This document shows, piece by piece, positions 17,301-25,464 of a stretch of DNA of 64,000 nucleotides; within the stretch, counting starts at the first letter, position 1, and every line of letters starts with the position of its first letter. The translations under genes were made by a program, and so were the position numbers. The stretch is from contig CABHOV010000095.1 of assembly GCA_902168185.1 (NCBI GenBank), positions 62,001 through 126,000 of the forward strand, read 5' to 3'. The notes under the pieces were generated by a model that was not told the DNA's origin, made no database searches, and was given only the letters and a program-made list of their open reading frames with translations. Origin of the DNA: an uncultured Bacteroides sp. (GTDB lineage: Bacteria > Bacteroidota > Bacteroidia > Cytophagales > Cyclobacteriaceae).

Positions 17301-17393
17301 ATACCCTTCCCCTGCTTCACAAAGATCAATTTCATATACCTTATCAGAAGAACCTTCCTGAAAAAACAGCTTGACTTGCTTTACTAGTTTCAA
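14313..17393 (-). CDS. WGR plus ARM/HEAT-repeat protein of the retron, MolR-like
   Basis: 1026 residues. Residues 1-80 form a WGR domain: a beta strand LVKQVKLFFQ, then SDKVYEI, then NFRYGRRGA with Tyr replacing Trp in the name motif (YGRRG, 37-41), then a helix. The rest (about 120-1020) is a solenoid of about 35-45-residue helical repeats (ARM/HEAT). WGR domains bind DNA ends or breaks in PARPs. In bacteria they occur in MolR-like proteins. The only start preceding the WGR strand is a TTG at 17393-17391, since an in-frame TAA lies 30 bases upstream. It is the first gene of the retron operon. No nuclease motif is seen, so recognition or scaffold is more likely than catalysis. Confidence 0.85.
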   Translation of the reverse strand: MKLVKQVKLFFQEGSSDKVYEIDLCEAGEGYIVNFRYGRRGAALKDGTKTIFPVGLQEAEKVFDALEQEKRKKGYVAAGEAQVITSTESKVKPGTDKRKKAIIKILKTAVAGEEPEAWPLSRVIWRAGDLKITETIPYSIKLADPSDPFNIYSVIWSIGRCGTDNALPFLQDLQSKPLQSHTKQLLQEVLLKFSEGKDKEVLIQSIIQTLPLPFQKSIGEKNYKLIEKQLREFLFELKTASNEYLIGIYQLSRQDPALHAVFMKVLEDIPLSINYFKYIRHIFKTAEMLEDYSTYGVIAKNVEKKPAGYRSNPWMGDHKKNMAFSNKTKGYLTKRVLRFLRHYGEANEPSYTEMASAILLAFDDTKDLTPPYHVSDISYQYNTETRRNIRQERVTHFDSYSNFQSFNTILYKNSPRYIQKEAAWVCVAPYIPGDAAPSTREEAFPHLWDKAPDEIIQLLSFSKSLRVHEFAIKVFQANPGFENQVDMSHVLNFLQSVFVQTQQLGLALARKKYDRNIPDKLLLKAMLDNSLAEARAQAEQWIVEQKATLLSDTEFVTDLLKMKKSDAHAWLRGFLTTVTFTREQAEIIIAKTISHLVTMDIETDEDKSLVSQLSDTLVISFSGNLRNISLDIVKDLFRHQAEEIHTLAGKILMMHEVNAENLPGDFLQILLQSNNIHSRGIGIALLGRFPENALLAKKEILVSFCLSPLPDVRNAVKPLIFKLTKAYPSFGTELVDLFVPAFLMKESYEGLHDDLLHLLANELSESLSIIPKERSLLLLQSKFKAAQQMGLILLRGNIKEEELTISELVKLGSNPLQEVRVYTWNVFKKYPERVKADKEEALRITDSYWDDTRIFAFDYFRNTFSSSDWTPDLLIALCDTVREDVQDFGREMITKFFQAENGMEYLLKLSQHPNTKVQLFTTAYLEKYAADNYEIIQELKSYFITLLSQVNKGRVAKIRVMDFLRKESLKNEETAKIASDIFTRVSVSVAITERAECIAALRDIRTRYPAIQSPLVLKQYSDYIKE

Positions 17394-17537
17394 CGGATAA
17401 AGAGGTTTGGGTTGAACGCTTTATTTCAATTCTACTTACAAACTGAAATATATAGTAATCGATCAAATTTTTATAACCGCAGATCATTTTTTTATGAATT
17501 CGCAAGAATCAATAGCTTTTTGCCAACCCTGAGCTTA

Positions 17538-18062
17538 TTACTCACCCCACAGGTGATAGACAGACATTTCTTTCCCATCAGCACCGATTACTATATAACC
17601 ATTATTTTCCGTGTCACGTGCATTGCCGGGTTCAACAGCTATCCACCCGGTTTTAAATCTATAGAGGCGAACGTCTGAAGTTATCCAACGGGGAAATGTA
17701 GATGCCTGCATATCCTCTTCTGAAAAATCCGCGTATGTAAAAGGAAAAGTCGGCCCATTAAAATCCCATTTTATTAAGTCGTTCGCGGAGAAAAAAATAC
17801 TGTCTGTAATCTGCCAACCATTTTCAGTTGCAAAATCGATTACTTCAGCAGGCCTGAAAGTATATTTAAAATCCGCTCGCCAATATAACGCTCGATGTCC
17901 GCCCCAAGGACCTTGATCATTCTCGCTTTCAATAAGATATTCTTCCCGATGGTTTACCCAAAAACCAGCGGGTGTAACTTTATGACAGGAAGAAAACAGC
18001 ATTGCTGTTATCAATATATTCAAGATGCTATATCTTCCAAAAAAGAAACTCTTCACCTTCAC
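17538..18062 (-). CDS. Lipoprotein of unknown function
   Basis: 174 residues from a GTG at 18062-18060, the only start ahead of the signal peptide. Lipobox is LFSSC, with the Cys near residue 26. The rest is Trp/Phe/Asp-rich with no recognised motif and looks like a small beta-rich envelope domain. It is transcribed away from the retron operon's upstream end by at least 140 bases and seems to be unrelated. Confidence 0.65.
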   Translation of the reverse strand: MKVKSFFFGRYSILNILITAMLFSSCHKVTPAGFWVNHREEYLIESENDQGPWGGHRALYWRADFKYTFRPAEVIDFATENGWQITDSIFFSANDLIKWDFNGPTFPFTYADFSEEDMQASTFPRWITSDVRLYRFKTGWIAVEPGNARDTENNGYIVIGADGKEMSVYHLWGE

Positions 18063-18150
18063 AAGTATATTTTAATTAATGCTTTAGAGATGCCGCTCGC
18101 GAAGCACTATATAAATATTCTCAGTTACAAGTATATCCGAAGTAATAATA

Positions 18151-18726
18151 CTACTGTTTCAAATACCCTAATGGCGGGCCAACTCTTTCGAAGCCGTGCT
18201 TCTTTCGGTACTCATTGCGTTCTGTCTCGGACATTTTTTCCAATACTCCAGCGCTTGTAGCCTTGAAGAATTCTTCCATTTTACCAGCAGGCTGAAAGAT
18301 CATCAGGAGTCTTGCTTCACCTTCGCTTATTTTGGCAAATGTATGCGGCACCATGCGCGGACCGAAAACGCTATCTCCAGGTTTGGCATGGTATGTTTCT
18401 TCACCAATCTTGATGTGAAATTCTCCCTGCAGTACATACCACCACTCGTCTTGATCATAATGAAAATGAAAGGATGGTCCGCCTTTTTTCACGCGTGTTG
18501 ACTCGAATACATATAGGTCACCGTTAGAATCGGAAGGAGAAATTTTGGTAAAAAAAGTATCGCCTTCAAATAAACTCGTGCTTTTGTCATTCCTATCTTT
18601 ACCAGCATCAACTTTAAATCCTTTATCTACCCGGAAAGGATTCATACGTTTAGCTTGTGTAACGACAGGTGTAATCAGTACAGTAGCAAGTGCTGCCGCA
18701 TGGCGCAGAAAGGAGGTTCTTTTCAT
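18151..18726 (-). CDS. Secreted cupin-domain protein
   Basis: 191 residues with an N-terminal signal-like segment (MKRTSFLRHAAALATVLITP) that resembles an Sec or weak twin-arginine signal. A cupin follows (about 70-160) with the two motifs GPSFHFHYDQDEWWYVLQGE and PGDSVFGPRMVPHTF. The His/Glu residues fit a metal site. Cupins of this form serve many roles, from oxygenases to quercetinase-like enzymes, so substrate is open. Confidence 0.8.
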   Translation of the reverse strand: MKRTSFLRHAAALATVLITPVVTQAKRMNPFRVDKGFKVDAGKDRNDKSTSLFEGDTFFTKISPSDSNGDLYVFESTRVKKGGPSFHFHYDQDEWWYVLQGEFHIKIGEETYHAKPGDSVFGPRMVPHTFAKISEGEARLLMIFQPAGKMEEFFKATSAGVLEKMSETERNEYRKKHGFERVGPPLGYLKQ

Positions 18727-19091
18727 GTCTATTAATTTATGTTTTGAGGATCAATATATATCGTATACCACCAAAGGAACATTACGAGACAGCACTTCAT
18801 AAGAAATATATTCTGATCATCGTGAAATGATATCGATAATCAAAGTACTATGAAACGTGTCTTGCCTTTGTAATTTAGTAATACATGTGAATAAAAAACC
18901 GCTTACTACCCAAATGGGTAATGGGAATGCTTGCGCCATTGTGACGTCTGATGCAAAAACAGAACTATATCTAAGATAAAATGCTAAAATGAAACAGTAC
19001 TTTTAACAGGTGAACGACAACGATGGTGTAGACTTAAATCACCTGGCAGAGTTTTATAGGCTCTACGCATTACCAACTTAAAAAAACAAAA
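18727..19091. other. Gene-free divergent intergenic region
   Basis: 365 bases between the cupin gene and the SRPBCC gene, which point away from each other. Both promoters must be here. I see no clear TAnnTTTG box, hairpin or repeat. Confidence 0.5.
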
Positions 19092-19532
19092 ATGGAAAAC
19101 CTTGAGTATAACATTCAGATTACAGCCGACAAGAAAAAAGTATGGAGTATCATGTTGGAACCTGATACTTATAAGGAATGGGCTGGAGTAAGCTGGCCGG
19201 GATCGGACTACGAAGGCGCTTGGGGCAAAGGGGAAAGCATCAAGTTTATTTCTCCTGGTCAGGGAGGTACGCTAGCCAAGATAACAGAATATAGACCGCA
19301 CGACTTTGTATTGGCAGAACACATTGGCATCGTCAATGCAGACGGCTCGGAGGATACAGACAGCGATGCAGCCAAAGGTTGGATAGGAACAACTGAAAGC
19401 TATACTTTCACCACGCAGAACGGGAAAACGGATTTGAAAGTAAACATCAAATGCCCACCGGAATGGGTAAGTATGTTTAACGATGGCTGGCCGAAAGCCC
19501 TTGACAAATTGAAGGAAATGTGTGAAGGATAA
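19092..19532 (+). CDS. SRPBCC/AHSA1-like protein
   Basis: 146 residues. It shows the pattern of the START/Bet v1-like SRPBCC superfamily: an opening strand and VWSIMLEPDTYKEWAG helix, the acidic-polar middle GTLAKITEYRPHDFVLAEHIG, and the closing helix FNDGWPKALDKLKEM typical of Aha1 C-terminal-like proteins. These bind hydrophobic ligands or act in lipid or xenobiotic handling. The specific ligand is unknown. It is followed by the convergent OsmC gene 27 bases away. Confidence 0.8.
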   Translation: MENLEYNIQITADKKKVWSIMLEPDTYKEWAGVSWPGSDYEGAWGKGESIKFISPGQGGTLAKITEYRPHDFVLAEHIGIVNADGSEDTDSDAAKGWIGTTESYTFTTQNGKTDLKVNIKCPPEWVSMFNDGWPKALDKLKEMCEG

Positions 19533-19558
19533 ATTTTAGTTTGCACATCTGCACTTTA

Positions 19559-19957
19559 TCAACTGCTTATCGCTATACTAACACCTTTACGCAGTGTATT
19601 ATGAATCTCTGCAACGTGATCGGTATACGCGATCAATTCATCAATCACGGCAGTGGGAGCATCTGAAGTAACTTTGACTTTATACTGAAAGTTGAAACCG
19701 GGTTCTCCCTCTGCTCCAAACTCTGCGGTACATATAACTTCTACTCCTTCTATAGGTATATTTCTCTTGTTTGCCTCACGATACAGATCGTTACAAAAGC
19801 AAGTGGCTAATGCAAGCAACAGGAGTTCGCCTCCATTTACGGACGAACCATAACCTGTTGCCTTGGCGGGGATTTGAACCTGCTGAGAGATATCATTGGT
19901 TGCAACAACCGCTTCGTGTTTATTAAAATTATTCTTTACTGTAGCTGAAATTTTCAT
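19559..19957 (-). CDS. OsmC family protein
   Basis: 132 residues from the ATG at 19957-19955. A longer frame begins 8 codons earlier, but this is the usual OsmC start. Visible features are GYGSSVNGGELLLLALATCFCNDL with the peroxidatic-type Cys pair on the central helix, then the strand VICTAEFGAEGEPGFN. OsmC/Ohr proteins reduce organic peroxides or act in osmotic stress. The CxC near LATCFCND is shared, but the subtype cannot be set. It is convergent with the SRPBCC gene. Confidence 0.85.
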   Translation of the reverse strand: MKISATVKNNFNKHEAVVATNDISQQVQIPAKATGYGSSVNGGELLLLALATCFCNDLYREANKRNIPIEGVEVICTAEFGAEGEPGFNFQYKVKVTSDAPTAVIDELIAYTDHVAEIHNTLRKGVSIAISS

Positions 19958-20117
19958 ATGCGAAAGGCTTAAAAAAGGCAAGTCTACTATAATATATAGT
20001 TAGAACCGCCAGAAAATACCGAAAGCTTTTTGGACAATGAGATACCGATTGTCAGCACCGTGACTGAAAATCGAGTAGTGCTATATTTAACCGCTTTATG
20101 CAGCGCACCAGATATAC

Positions 20118-20783
20118 CTAATCGTTACCTGATTTAGCACCGGGCAATCTTCCTTTAATCCACTTGATCTGTCCATTGTGATTAGACTCATGTTCACAGA
20201 CGTGAAACCACTTGCAGTAATTATTCGTGGGTCCCCATGGCCAGGATTCATCAACACTGAAGAGCCACTTGTCGTCACGTTTTTTAAATTCTTTTATAGT
20301 GTTTTCCCGCACTTCTTTTAAAGTATTCAAATAGTAATCGAGGTTGTTGCCTTTTATTTTTTCTCTTGCTTCATCGCCAAGTCTCATAGCGACATCAAAT
20401 CGTTTCTTGTCCGGCTCACTCCAATCGCCCCACTTTTTACCTTCGAAAGTATGGATCTGGTAAAAGCGTTCGGTAGCTGCAAGGTGAAGTAGCATCGACC
20501 CTATAGAATTCGATTTATCATCATGTATATAATCCAATTGCTCTGGAGTCATCTTATCGACCGGATATAGTATAGTACTTCTCATCCAGCTCATCATAGA
20601 AAGTAATGTCCCTATATGAGGTGAGAATCCCGGACGCGGGCCAATAACGTTTTCACGCTCATCAACCATGAGGGATGTATTGGTGTCTAACGCTGATACA
20701 GAGGTTAATCCAAGGGTACTTGACGTAAAAATCGCAGATGATTTAATGAAATCTCTGCGATCAAGTTGGTTTAAGTTTTTCAT
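20118..20783 (-). CDS. DinB-like exported protein
   Basis: 221 residues. A twin-arginine-like start, LDRRDFIKSSAIFTSSTLGL (about 7-26), is followed by a four-helix DinB/DUF664-type domain. The His/Glu residues (IGSMLLHLAATERFYQIHTF, CEHESNHNGQIKWI) match the metal ligands of that fold. DinB-superfamily proteins include thiol-transferases and unknowns. The Tat-type signal suggests a folded, cofactor-bearing protein exported to the periplasm. Confidence 0.75.
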   Translation of the reverse strand: MKNLNQLDRRDFIKSSAIFTSSTLGLTSVSALDTNTSLMVDERENVIGPRPGFSPHIGTLLSMMSWMRSTILYPVDKMTPEQLDYIHDDKSNSIGSMLLHLAATERFYQIHTFEGKKWGDWSEPDKKRFDVAMRLGDEAREKIKGNNLDYYLNTLKEVRENTIKEFKKRDDKWLFSVDESWPWGPTNNYCKWFHVCEHESNHNGQIKWIKGRLPGAKSGND

Positions 20784-21065
20784 GGGATAGTCGTTTGGTG
20801 GGTTTTATTGTAAGTAAATATAGCAACCACGCATGATATAGTCGTCATGATTTATAGAAGTCTATCATGCTTCTACAGCGAAGACCTATAGCCATTAATT
20901 GTTATACCATCCTTCACTACGCTACTCATACAAAATACTTCCGGCACATTTAAATCGGTCAGTTCCTATACTATAAATCCCTGATTCTTAAAAGAATGCT
21001 TCATTAATACGCGTTGGCACAACTTTTTTAAGATGCTACGCTGGATTTATACTATTACCATCTTT

Positions 21066-21563
21066 ATGAAAAAAACTTTTAAAACGATTCTTGTGGTGAT
21101 CATCCTGATGATGACTCCGATGATCGGTTCATATACCAAAGAGGCCGGCATCAAACATACTATACGCATTACCAAGGAATATACCGCTATTCTTGAAACA
21201 TTAACGATCTATAATCCCGTTAAACGGCAATGTGACAACACTCCACTGGTCACGGCAAGCAACGCAAAAATTGACGTTACGAAATTAAAAAAACAAGAGA
21301 TCCGCTGGCTTGCGCTGTCGCGGAATTTACTGAAGCGTTGGAATGGCAATTTCCATTATGGCGATACAGTTAGGCTCTCCTCCGGTGATCCAAGTATCGA
21401 TGGTGTGTGGATAATTCAGGACAATCTTAACAAACGCTACAAGAACTGTGGCGATCTTCTATTCGATAGCAATGTACGCAAGCTTGGCAAGTGGAAGAAT
21501 GTGAAAATCTCGAAAGTGATATCAACTTCGGTGCTGCATCCTATAGGGCTACCCGTTGAATAA
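21066..21563 (+). CDS. Secreted 3D/double-psi-barrel-like protein
   Basis: 165 residues from the ATG at 21066, where a signal-peptide start MKKTFKTILVVIILMM begins. The open frame starts 11 codons earlier. The domain contains CDNTPLVTASNAKID, IRWLALSRNLLKRWNG and GVWIIQDNLNKRY, the arrangement of the '3D' domain (double-psi beta barrel) seen in lytic enzymes and RlpA-like proteins. Of the three acidic residues in that family, D (KID), D (GDTV) and D (QDN) are visible. A peptidoglycan-related role is likely but not proven. Confidence 0.7.
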   Translation: MKKTFKTILVVIILMMTPMIGSYTKEAGIKHTIRITKEYTAILETLTIYNPVKRQCDNTPLVTASNAKIDVTKLKKQEIRWLALSRNLLKRWNGNFHYGDTVRLSSGDPSIDGVWIIQDNLNKRYKNCGDLLFDSNVRKLGKWKNVKISKVISTSVLHPIGLPVE

Positions 21564-21833
21564 ATTGAAAAGCTTTTTAAGTTCATTCTATATATCGAGC
21601 ATCTATAGATGCATCTGAGTGATTTGCTACAGGTAGCATTAACACTTCGCGTTAGCAAATGTCGGTGTTAATGTAACAGCCTGCTACGCAAGCTGGGGAA
21701 GCGCTTCCGGTGCTGTGTAATACTTTCCTTCAATTCATGATGTTCTCTTTTCTGTAGCGACAGGTATAGAAATTTATCCGGGAGATGCATGATCCGCGCT
21801 GCGGAATTATACAAAACTTAAATATAAATCATC

Positions 21834-22097
21834 ATGGAAACCACTGTTTTAAAAAGCACAGAACGCGCAGAACGTAAAGAAGGTAAAGTAGCGAAGGCTA
21901 TCGAACAACAAACATCAAAGGTACCATCCGATACATTTCTTTGGGCTTCGCTTGGCGCAATGGCTGCGTCACTTACATTAAAGGCCTTCAAGAAAGATCA
22001 CCTTGCTTTATTTGTAGGGCAATGGGCGGCTCCTTTTCTTCTCTTGGGAATCTATAATAAAATTGTAAAGGTAGAGGGGCATGACAAAGAATCCTAA
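21834..22097 (+). CDS. Small membrane protein, unrecognised
   Basis: 87 residues. It has a basic, disordered N-terminus (about 1-30) and two hydrophobic helices (about 36-50 and 57-78). The ATG is after a 270-base AT-rich leader, and a strong terminator follows 10 bases after the stop, which supports a real single-gene unit. No family seen. Confidence 0.65.
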   Translation: METTVLKSTERAERKEGKVAKAIEQQTSKVPSDTFLWASLGAMAASLTLKAFKKDHLALFVGQWAAPFLLLGIYNKIVKVEGHDKES

Positions 22098-22106
22098 GGG
22101 CAACTA

Positions 22107-22139
22107 AACTCCGGTATATCAGTATATCGGAGTTTTTTT
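22107..22139 (+). terminator. Rho-independent terminator of the small membrane gene
   Basis: The outer stem (ACTCCG/CGGAGT) is extended by a G-U pair and a TATA/TATA helix around a TCAG-type loop, 11 bp in all, followed by seven T. Confidence 0.85.
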
Positions 22140-22171
22140 ATCTATACGTATAGCTTTCAATAGTTACAACT

Positions 22172-23290
22172 TTACAATCCTGTCCACCATGTCGAAGGCG
22201 GAGCGATAGCATCCAGCTTAACAGGTTCTCCTATTTTAGGCGTTGTCATTTTAACATGAAGTTTATCAGCATGCTTTAATGCACGCTCAATAGGTTCCCG
22301 CCAGGGATGAAGCGCTAATTTGAATTTGCTCCAATGTACGGGCATAAATACCGCAGCACGTAAATCTACACTTGCCTGCACAGATTCTTCTGGCATCATG
22401 TGAATATAGGGCCACTGTTCATCGTACTGTCCACATTCCAGCATAGCGACATCAAAAGGTCCATACATTTCGCCTATCTTTTTAAACGAATCATCGTAAC
22501 CCGAATCGCCTCCTATAAATAAACTATAGTCGCCAGCCTTCAACACATAGGATGCCCATAGTGTTTTATTATTGACAAGACCTCTTCCTGAGAAATGACG
22601 CGCTGGCGTTGCAATCAACTCAATGCCGGGAATGGCTATAGCGGCACGATCCCACCAATCCAATTCTTGAATCCGCTCTTGTGAAATTCCCCAATGAATC
22701 AAGTGCGACCCTACGCCAAGCGGTGTACAGAACGCCTTCGCTTTGTCCTTCAACTTCACAATCGTACTATAGTCAAGATGATCGTAATGATCATGTGTAA
22801 TAATAACCAGGTCTATTTCCGGAAAGTCATCCGGAGTATATAGCATAGTACCTATAAAACTTTTAGAGCCTACATATTGTACAGGTGAAGGCCGTTCACT
22901 GAAAACGGGATCGACCAGTATATTTTTACCGTGAATTGAAATAAAGTAAGAAGAGTGTCCGAACCATACAATTACCGGTTCGCTTGGAGATAATGTTTTT
23001 AAGTTTGTTTTAACGTGTGGCAAGGCAATAAGAGGCTCGCGATCTATACCTTTACTAAAGAAGAAATCCTTCATCACGGTGATGTATGACGCGTCTTCCG
23101 ACAGCATAGGAGTTTCGCGCAGGTTTTGAAAACGCCCGTTCTTATAATGTGAGGATGCTTTTATTTTTTCGAGATGTTCTCCCGATGGGGCCTTACCAAA
23201 AGATCTTTGTTGCATAAATAAAAAAGTAATTGCGGCTAACAGCACTGCGACAATCGCCAATGTCTTTATAAGCCTCCAAATTGTTTTCAT
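22172..23290 (-). CDS. MBL-fold metal-dependent hydrolase, NAPE-PLD/UlaG-like
   Basis: 372 residues from the ATG at 23290-23288; two codons earlier is only a GTG. An N-terminal membrane segment (about 8-25) is followed by a metallo-beta-lactamase fold: the sequence VWFGHSSYFI, then the motif THDHYDHLD, then PARHFSGRG, then GGDSGYDDSF and a His in PVHWSKF. These are the ligands of a dinuclear zinc site. NAPE-PLD-like and L-ascorbate-6-P lactonase-like proteins share this. The substrate cannot be told. It acts at the periplasmic side if the helix is an anchor. Confidence 0.88.
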   Translation of the reverse strand: MKTIWRLIKTLAIVAVLLAAITFLFMQQRSFGKAPSGEHLEKIKASSHYKNGRFQNLRETPMLSEDASYITVMKDFFFSKGIDREPLIALPHVKTNLKTLSPSEPVIVWFGHSSYFISIHGKNILVDPVFSERPSPVQYVGSKSFIGTMLYTPDDFPEIDLVIITHDHYDHLDYSTIVKLKDKAKAFCTPLGVGSHLIHWGISQERIQELDWWDRAAIAIPGIELIATPARHFSGRGLVNNKTLWASYVLKAGDYSLFIGGDSGYDDSFKKIGEMYGPFDVAMLECGQYDEQWPYIHMMPEESVQASVDLRAAVFMPVHWSKFKLALHPWREPIERALKHADKLHVKMTTPKIGEPVKLDAIAPPSTWWTGL

Positions 23291-23392
23291 GTACACCTAT
23301 AGTCGGTGACAATAAAAAATTATTGTAAGGCCTGTAATAAAAGAATATTAGCACAACCTGTCGCGATTAAATAAGCATCATATTCGCAATGC

Positions 23393-23992
23393 TTAACTCA
23401 GTGCTCCTTGTATCCTCTTTAAATTTTCGATGGTAGCTATAACACGTTGTTCTTCTTTTTTGGTAGTTCGCTTGCGCACCACGAACCAACCGAAAATTAC
23501 CCATACGCCATAGCCAATAAATATACTTACCCTTTGAGCAAAGGTATAGGTTTGAAGTGCTTCTAAAAAGAATAATACCATGAATACGTTAAACAATACA
23601 AAATATACCGGACCGCTCACGGCAAGCATTCTTCTCCGTAACTCAAAATAATTTCCCCAGGCGTGGATGTGTGCGGTCGGCTCCTGCAAGGGCTCGATTT
23701 TTAAAAGCTTCCTGCCTGCATATAACTCTACGATTCCCTGCAACAAGCATAGCGCTCCCAATCCAACCACAGAAATAAAAGAGAGCGTTGAAGTAATACC
23801 AAATCCATTGCTAAAAAGAAAATAGAGAACCACTATACCTGCTATCGCTAACACAGTACCACGAAAAAACACAGACTGCATTAATTTATCCTTCGCTGTT
23901 TTATTTTCTTCCGCTAGTGATTCTATCGCTGGAATTACCACAGCAGGTTCTTGCTTATTCCAGAGTGATTGTAATTTTTCAAAGTCTGCCAT
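23393..23992 (-). CDS. Membrane protein next to the ECF sigma factor (possible anti-sigma)
   Basis: 199 residues. A soluble N-terminus of about 40 residues (MADFEKLQSLWNKQE) is followed by four hydrophobic segments (about 44-66, 70-90, 120-142, 150-172) and a basic tail. It is 2 bases after the ECF sigma stop, so likely cotranscribed. The position and membrane topology fit an anti-sigma regulator, but no anti-sigma domain (ZAS or FecR type) is seen. Confidence 0.65.
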   Translation of the reverse strand: MADFEKLQSLWNKQEPAVVIPAIESLAEENKTAKDKLMQSVFFRGTVLAIAGIVVLYFLFSNGFGITSTLSFISVVGLGALCLLQGIVELYAGRKLLKIEPLQEPTAHIHAWGNYFELRRRMLAVSGPVYFVLFNVFMVLFFLEALQTYTFAQRVSIFIGYGVWVIFGWFVVRKRTTKKEEQRVIATIENLKRIQGALS

Positions 23993-23994
23993 AG

Positions 23995-24504
23995 TTATTT
24001 ATTTTCGATTGCAGAATATATAGTTGCCAGCTGTTGCTTGATGCGGTGGATCTTTACCCGCAGTGTTCCTTCGCGAATTCCTATCGCTTGTGCGATTTGA
24101 TCATAGGGAAGTTCCTGTAAAACCATACTGATAATAAGACGATCTGCTTCTTCCAGTTGTTGTATAGCTTCGTAGAGTAACTGTATAGCACGTTCTTCAC
24201 CCGCGCTGTTCTCATCCATTTTCTCCTCTAAAGAATGATCTTCCAGTGATACCTTTTTATTTTTTTTATCGTGACGGATATACCCCAGGCATGTATTCAC
24301 CGCGATGCGATAGATCCAGGTGCCGATCTGTGAGTCACCCCTAAACTTATCTTTGTTTTTCCATACGCTGACAAAAGTATCCTGAAGTAAGTCCTTGGCT
24401 ATATCTGCATCGTTGCAATAGCTCATACACAGGTAGTATATATTTTTGGAATAGGTGCTGTACAAAGCCGCAAACTCTTTATCAGCGTTTAGCAATTCAC
24501 TCAC
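23995..24504 (-). CDS. ECF-type RNA polymerase sigma factor
   Basis: 169 residues from a GTG at 24504-24502. Region 2 contains CNDADIAKDLLQDTFVSVWK. Region 4 has a helix-turn-helix in IAQAIGIREGTLRVKIHRIKQQL. Total length is typical for ECF factors, which lack regions 1 and 3. It directs transcription of a small regulon, typically for envelope stress. It lies between an upstream hydrolase gene (10-base gap) and the membrane protein, probably as one operon. Confidence 0.93.
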   Translation of the reverse strand: MSELLNADKEFAALYSTYSKNIYYLCMSYCNDADIAKDLLQDTFVSVWKNKDKFRGDSQIGTWIYRIAVNTCLGYIRHDKKNKKVSLEDHSLEEKMDENSAGEERAIQLLYEAIQQLEEADRLIISMVLQELPYDQIAQAIGIREGTLRVKIHRIKQQLATIYSAIENK

Positions 24505-24514
24505 GGGAGACAGA

Positions 24515-25381
24515 TCACTTTTGTAAAAACATAGTTACTTCTTTTATGAACCACTGCGATTCATCCCAGTGCATAAAGTCTTTGGCTGTTTCGGTTAACT
24601 TCACGGTGTGATCCGGTAATGTTGCGTAAAATTTTTCATGCATCTGGTAGCCCTCTTCAGTTGTCATTTTTTTCATGGTTTTGCCAAAATACCATGTTCC
24701 GAAGCATAAAACCGGAATTTTTATTTGTGGCAGTAAATTTCTCAAGTCGGTAGACATCTGATCTGCAAGCGCTGTTGCTATAGTCCTTCGATCGGATTGC
24801 GCGTTCCAGTCTGCATAGAGCTTTGCTCGCACTGTGTCGTGTGTAATCATATTCTTTCCCATCTGGTACATCATCCCCTGAAAGGCATTTTCGGGGGAGC
24901 TCATGTATGCATTCTTCATGTTGCCTGCAAATGTATTTGCCTGTTCTTGAGTAATGTTCGCGTTCAAGACCTGTGCAAGAAAGGGATATGTATCCATAAC
25001 AATCAATCGCTTGATCAATGCTGGTTGTGCAGCAAGCTGGAGTCCTATAAATCCTCCATAGTTCATACCTACTACGGTAACATTCTTTAGTTTTTTAGTG
25101 ACGATATAGTTGCGAATGGATTCTTTATACTGTTGGGTATAATTGCTATCCAGAGGATGAAGTCCTGCAAAACCTGCCAGATAAAATACATGGCATTCGT
25201 TGGTCTTGGACATTTCTTTAACGGCATCATTCCACATGTCGCCTGAGCAGCCGATGTGTGGTATAAACAGAACCGGATTTCCTTTACCGGTAACCTTCAC
25301 CTGAAAAACGTTTGTCTCGGCGCATGCTACACCTACTGTAAAAAGGATACAGAGTAATAAAAAGCTTGTAAAATTCTTCAT
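24515..25381 (-). CDS. Alpha/beta hydrolase, secreted
   Basis: 288 residues from the ATG at 25381-25379, at the signal peptide (MKNFTSFLLLCILFTVGVACA). The alpha/beta hydrolase pattern is visible: oxyanion strand NPVLFIPHIGCSGDMW, then the nucleophile elbow VVGMNYGGFIG, where the usual Ser is replaced by Asn (GMNYGG, where GxSxG is expected). Later acidic and His residues (VLCFGTW, HWDESQWF) lie where the triad would be. The Asn at the nucleophile may mean it is not an ordinary serine hydrolase. It is upstream of the sigma factor by 10 bases. Confidence 0.8.
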   Translation of the reverse strand: MKNFTSFLLLCILFTVGVACAETNVFQVKVTGKGNPVLFIPHIGCSGDMWNDAVKEMSKTNECHVFYLAGFAGLHPLDSNYTQQYKESIRNYIVTKKLKNVTVVGMNYGGFIGLQLAAQPALIKRLIVMDTYPFLAQVLNANITQEQANTFAGNMKNAYMSSPENAFQGMMYQMGKNMITHDTVRAKLYADWNAQSDRRTIATALADQMSTDLRNLLPQIKIPVLCFGTWYFGKTMKKMTTEEGYQMHEKFYATLPDHTVKLTETAKDFMHWDESQWFIKEVTMFLQK

Positions 25382-25464
25382 ATTCTTAATTTTTGCCGTT
25401 AGATACCAGTGTCCTTGAATTGTTACAGAAACCAAAAAGTTTTTTTTATTGTGAACTCGCCCGT

